Of a stretch of 6,241 bases of DNA, positions 5,922 through 6,241 are shown piece after piece. A model generated the notes under the pieces. That model was not told the origin of the DNA and did no database searches. It saw only the letters and a list, made by a program, of their open reading frames with translations. A program made the translations under genes and the position numbers. The stretch lies in contig QMQC01000118.1 of NCBI GenBank assembly GCA_003648875.1, positions 1 through 6,241 of the forward strand. The letters are read 5' to 3'. Origin of the DNA: Actinomycetota bacterium. GTDB lineage: Bacteria > Actinomycetota > Acidimicrobiia > Spongiisociales > UBA5794. Position 1 is the first letter of the stretch. Each line of letters opens with the position of its first letter.

Positions 5922-5994
5922 ACGGTCACCACTTACCGACAGAGAGTTTCACACACGATGATGGTGATAACCGGCGATTTGGCGCACGGTCACC
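5922..5994. repeat. 9-bp direct repeat ACGGTCACC in the M23-sufD gap
   Basis: ACGGTCACC occurs at 5922-5930 and again at 5986-5994, 64 bp apart, start to start. The second copy runs into CGGTCACCG (5987-5995), which is symmetrical around its central base, and then into ACCGGTATC. Both copies are inside the same non-coding gap. They could be two binding sites for one regulator, but short repeats like this can also arise by chance. Confidence 0.3.
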
Positions 5995-5996
5995 GG

Positions 5997-6002
5997 TATC
6001 CT
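5997..6002 (+). promoter_or_regulatory. Weak -10 box candidate for sufD
   Basis: TATCCT matches TATAAT at four positions and would place transcription start near 6009, about 20 nt before the GTG start. There is no recognisable -35 element at 16-18 nt and no TGN extension. The call rests mainly on the fact that sufD needs a promoter, since the gene before it is on the other strand. Confidence 0.22.
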
Positions 6003-6016
6003 CGCCGCGACCCCAC

Positions 6017-6022
6017 AAAGGA
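6017..6022 (+). promoter_or_regulatory. Ribosome binding site of sufD
   Basis: AAAGGA ends 7 nt before the GTG at 6030 and decides that start. A second GTG at 6026 is in another frame and reaches a stop after eleven codons. Confidence 0.5.
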
Positions 6023-6029
6023 TCTGTGC

Positions 6030-6241
6030 GTGACCGATACACGAACTCTTGGCTCCAATGACGCTGCCTGGATGGCGTCCCGGCGCTCGGTTGCAGTCGA
6101 CCGGCTTGCCGATCTTGCGATGCCGTCTGAACGGGAGGAGATCTGGCGCTATCTCGACCTCGACTTCGACCCAGCGATGCACACGGCCCCTGAAACAGCC
6201 GGATCCGCGGGTAGCCCGGACCATGTACTCGAGACCTGGCA
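6030..6241 (+). CDS. sufD: Fe-S cluster assembly protein SufD, N-terminal part (3' end outside window)
   Basis: Seventy codons are visible from a GTG start, running off the window. The translation has the usual SufD N-terminus: an opening helix (AAWMASRRSVAVDRLADLAMP) followed by SEREEIWRYLDLDFDP, which corresponds to the family's conserved P-x(2)-R-x-E-x-WRYTDL signature. SufD pairs with SufB in the SufBC2D scaffold complex and contributes to iron acquisition and cluster assembly. The beta-helix core and C-terminal helices lie outside the window. The N-terminal motif could in principle begin a second SufB-like protein, but WRY plus the short leader is characteristic of SufD. The gene lies about 4.1 kb downstream of sufB on the same strand, with two minus-strand genes between them, so it must have its own promoter. 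Confidence 0.82.
   Translation, partial: MTDTRTLGSNDAAWMASRRSVAVDRLADLAMPSEREEIWRYLDLDFDPAMHTAPETAGSAGSPDHVLETW

Noticed and set aside
5949..6224. 91-codon minus-strand frame opposite sufD
   Set aside because: It is antisense to the recognisable SufD N-terminus and has no domain or plausible ribosome site.
1..6241. Signs of a mobile element, defence system or CRISPR array
   Set aside because: No transposase, integrase, terminal repeats, att-like duplications or regularly spaced repeats were seen; all genes look like chromosomal core or envelope genes.

Overview
The window reads as a chromosomal segment of an actinomycete, most likely from a deep, poorly cultured branch such as the Acidimicrobiia. 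Support for this: GC-rich coding sequence, a NucS/EndoMS mismatch endonuclease (typical of Actinobacteria and some archaea), an actinobacterial-looking SufB, and a short group-2-like sigma-70 factor. The class-level placement is inference; the phylum-level placement is better supported. I see no mobile element, tRNA, rRNA or CRISPR array.

Layout, left to right. (1) 1-389, plus strand: the C-terminal end of glutamate synthase large subunit (gltB), cut by the window edge. (2) 390-514: a regulatory gap with an extended -10 box and, directly over the predicted transcription start, a perfect 9-bp inverted repeat that looks like a repressor operator. (3) 515-1918: complete sufB. (4) 1954-2613: complete nucS, same strand, 35 nt behind sufB. 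(5) 2614-2641: a hairpin shared by the convergent nucS and sigma genes. (6) 2674-3603, minus strand: a 309-residue RpoD-family sigma factor. (7) 3604-3726: a divergent promoter gap. (8) 3727-5226, plus strand: a 499-residue lipoprotein with N-terminal beta domains and a DUF4015-type predicted glycoside hydrolase barrel. (9) 5236-5844, minus strand: a secreted M23 (LytM-type) peptidase, convergent with the lipoprotein with only 9 nt between. (10) 5845-6029: a gap with several short repeats. (11) 6030 to the edge, plus strand: the N-terminus of sufD.

How the genes fit together. SufB and SufD form the scaffold that, with the SufC ATPase, assembles Fe-S clusters; glutamate synthase is itself an Fe-S enzyme. 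The suf genes normally lie side by side, but here sufB and sufD are separated by about 4.1 kb containing DNA repair, transcription and cell-envelope genes. sufB and nucS probably share a transcript. The lipoprotein hydrolase and the M23 peptidase look like two envelope enzymes acting on polysaccharide and peptidoglycan respectively.

The points most worth a second look are the operator over the sufB promoter, the split suf cluster, the possible tie of mismatch repair to Fe-S regulation through nucS, and the repeat-rich gap in front of sufD. I do not see strong evidence for a wholly new biological system: every substantial gene belongs to a recognisable family.
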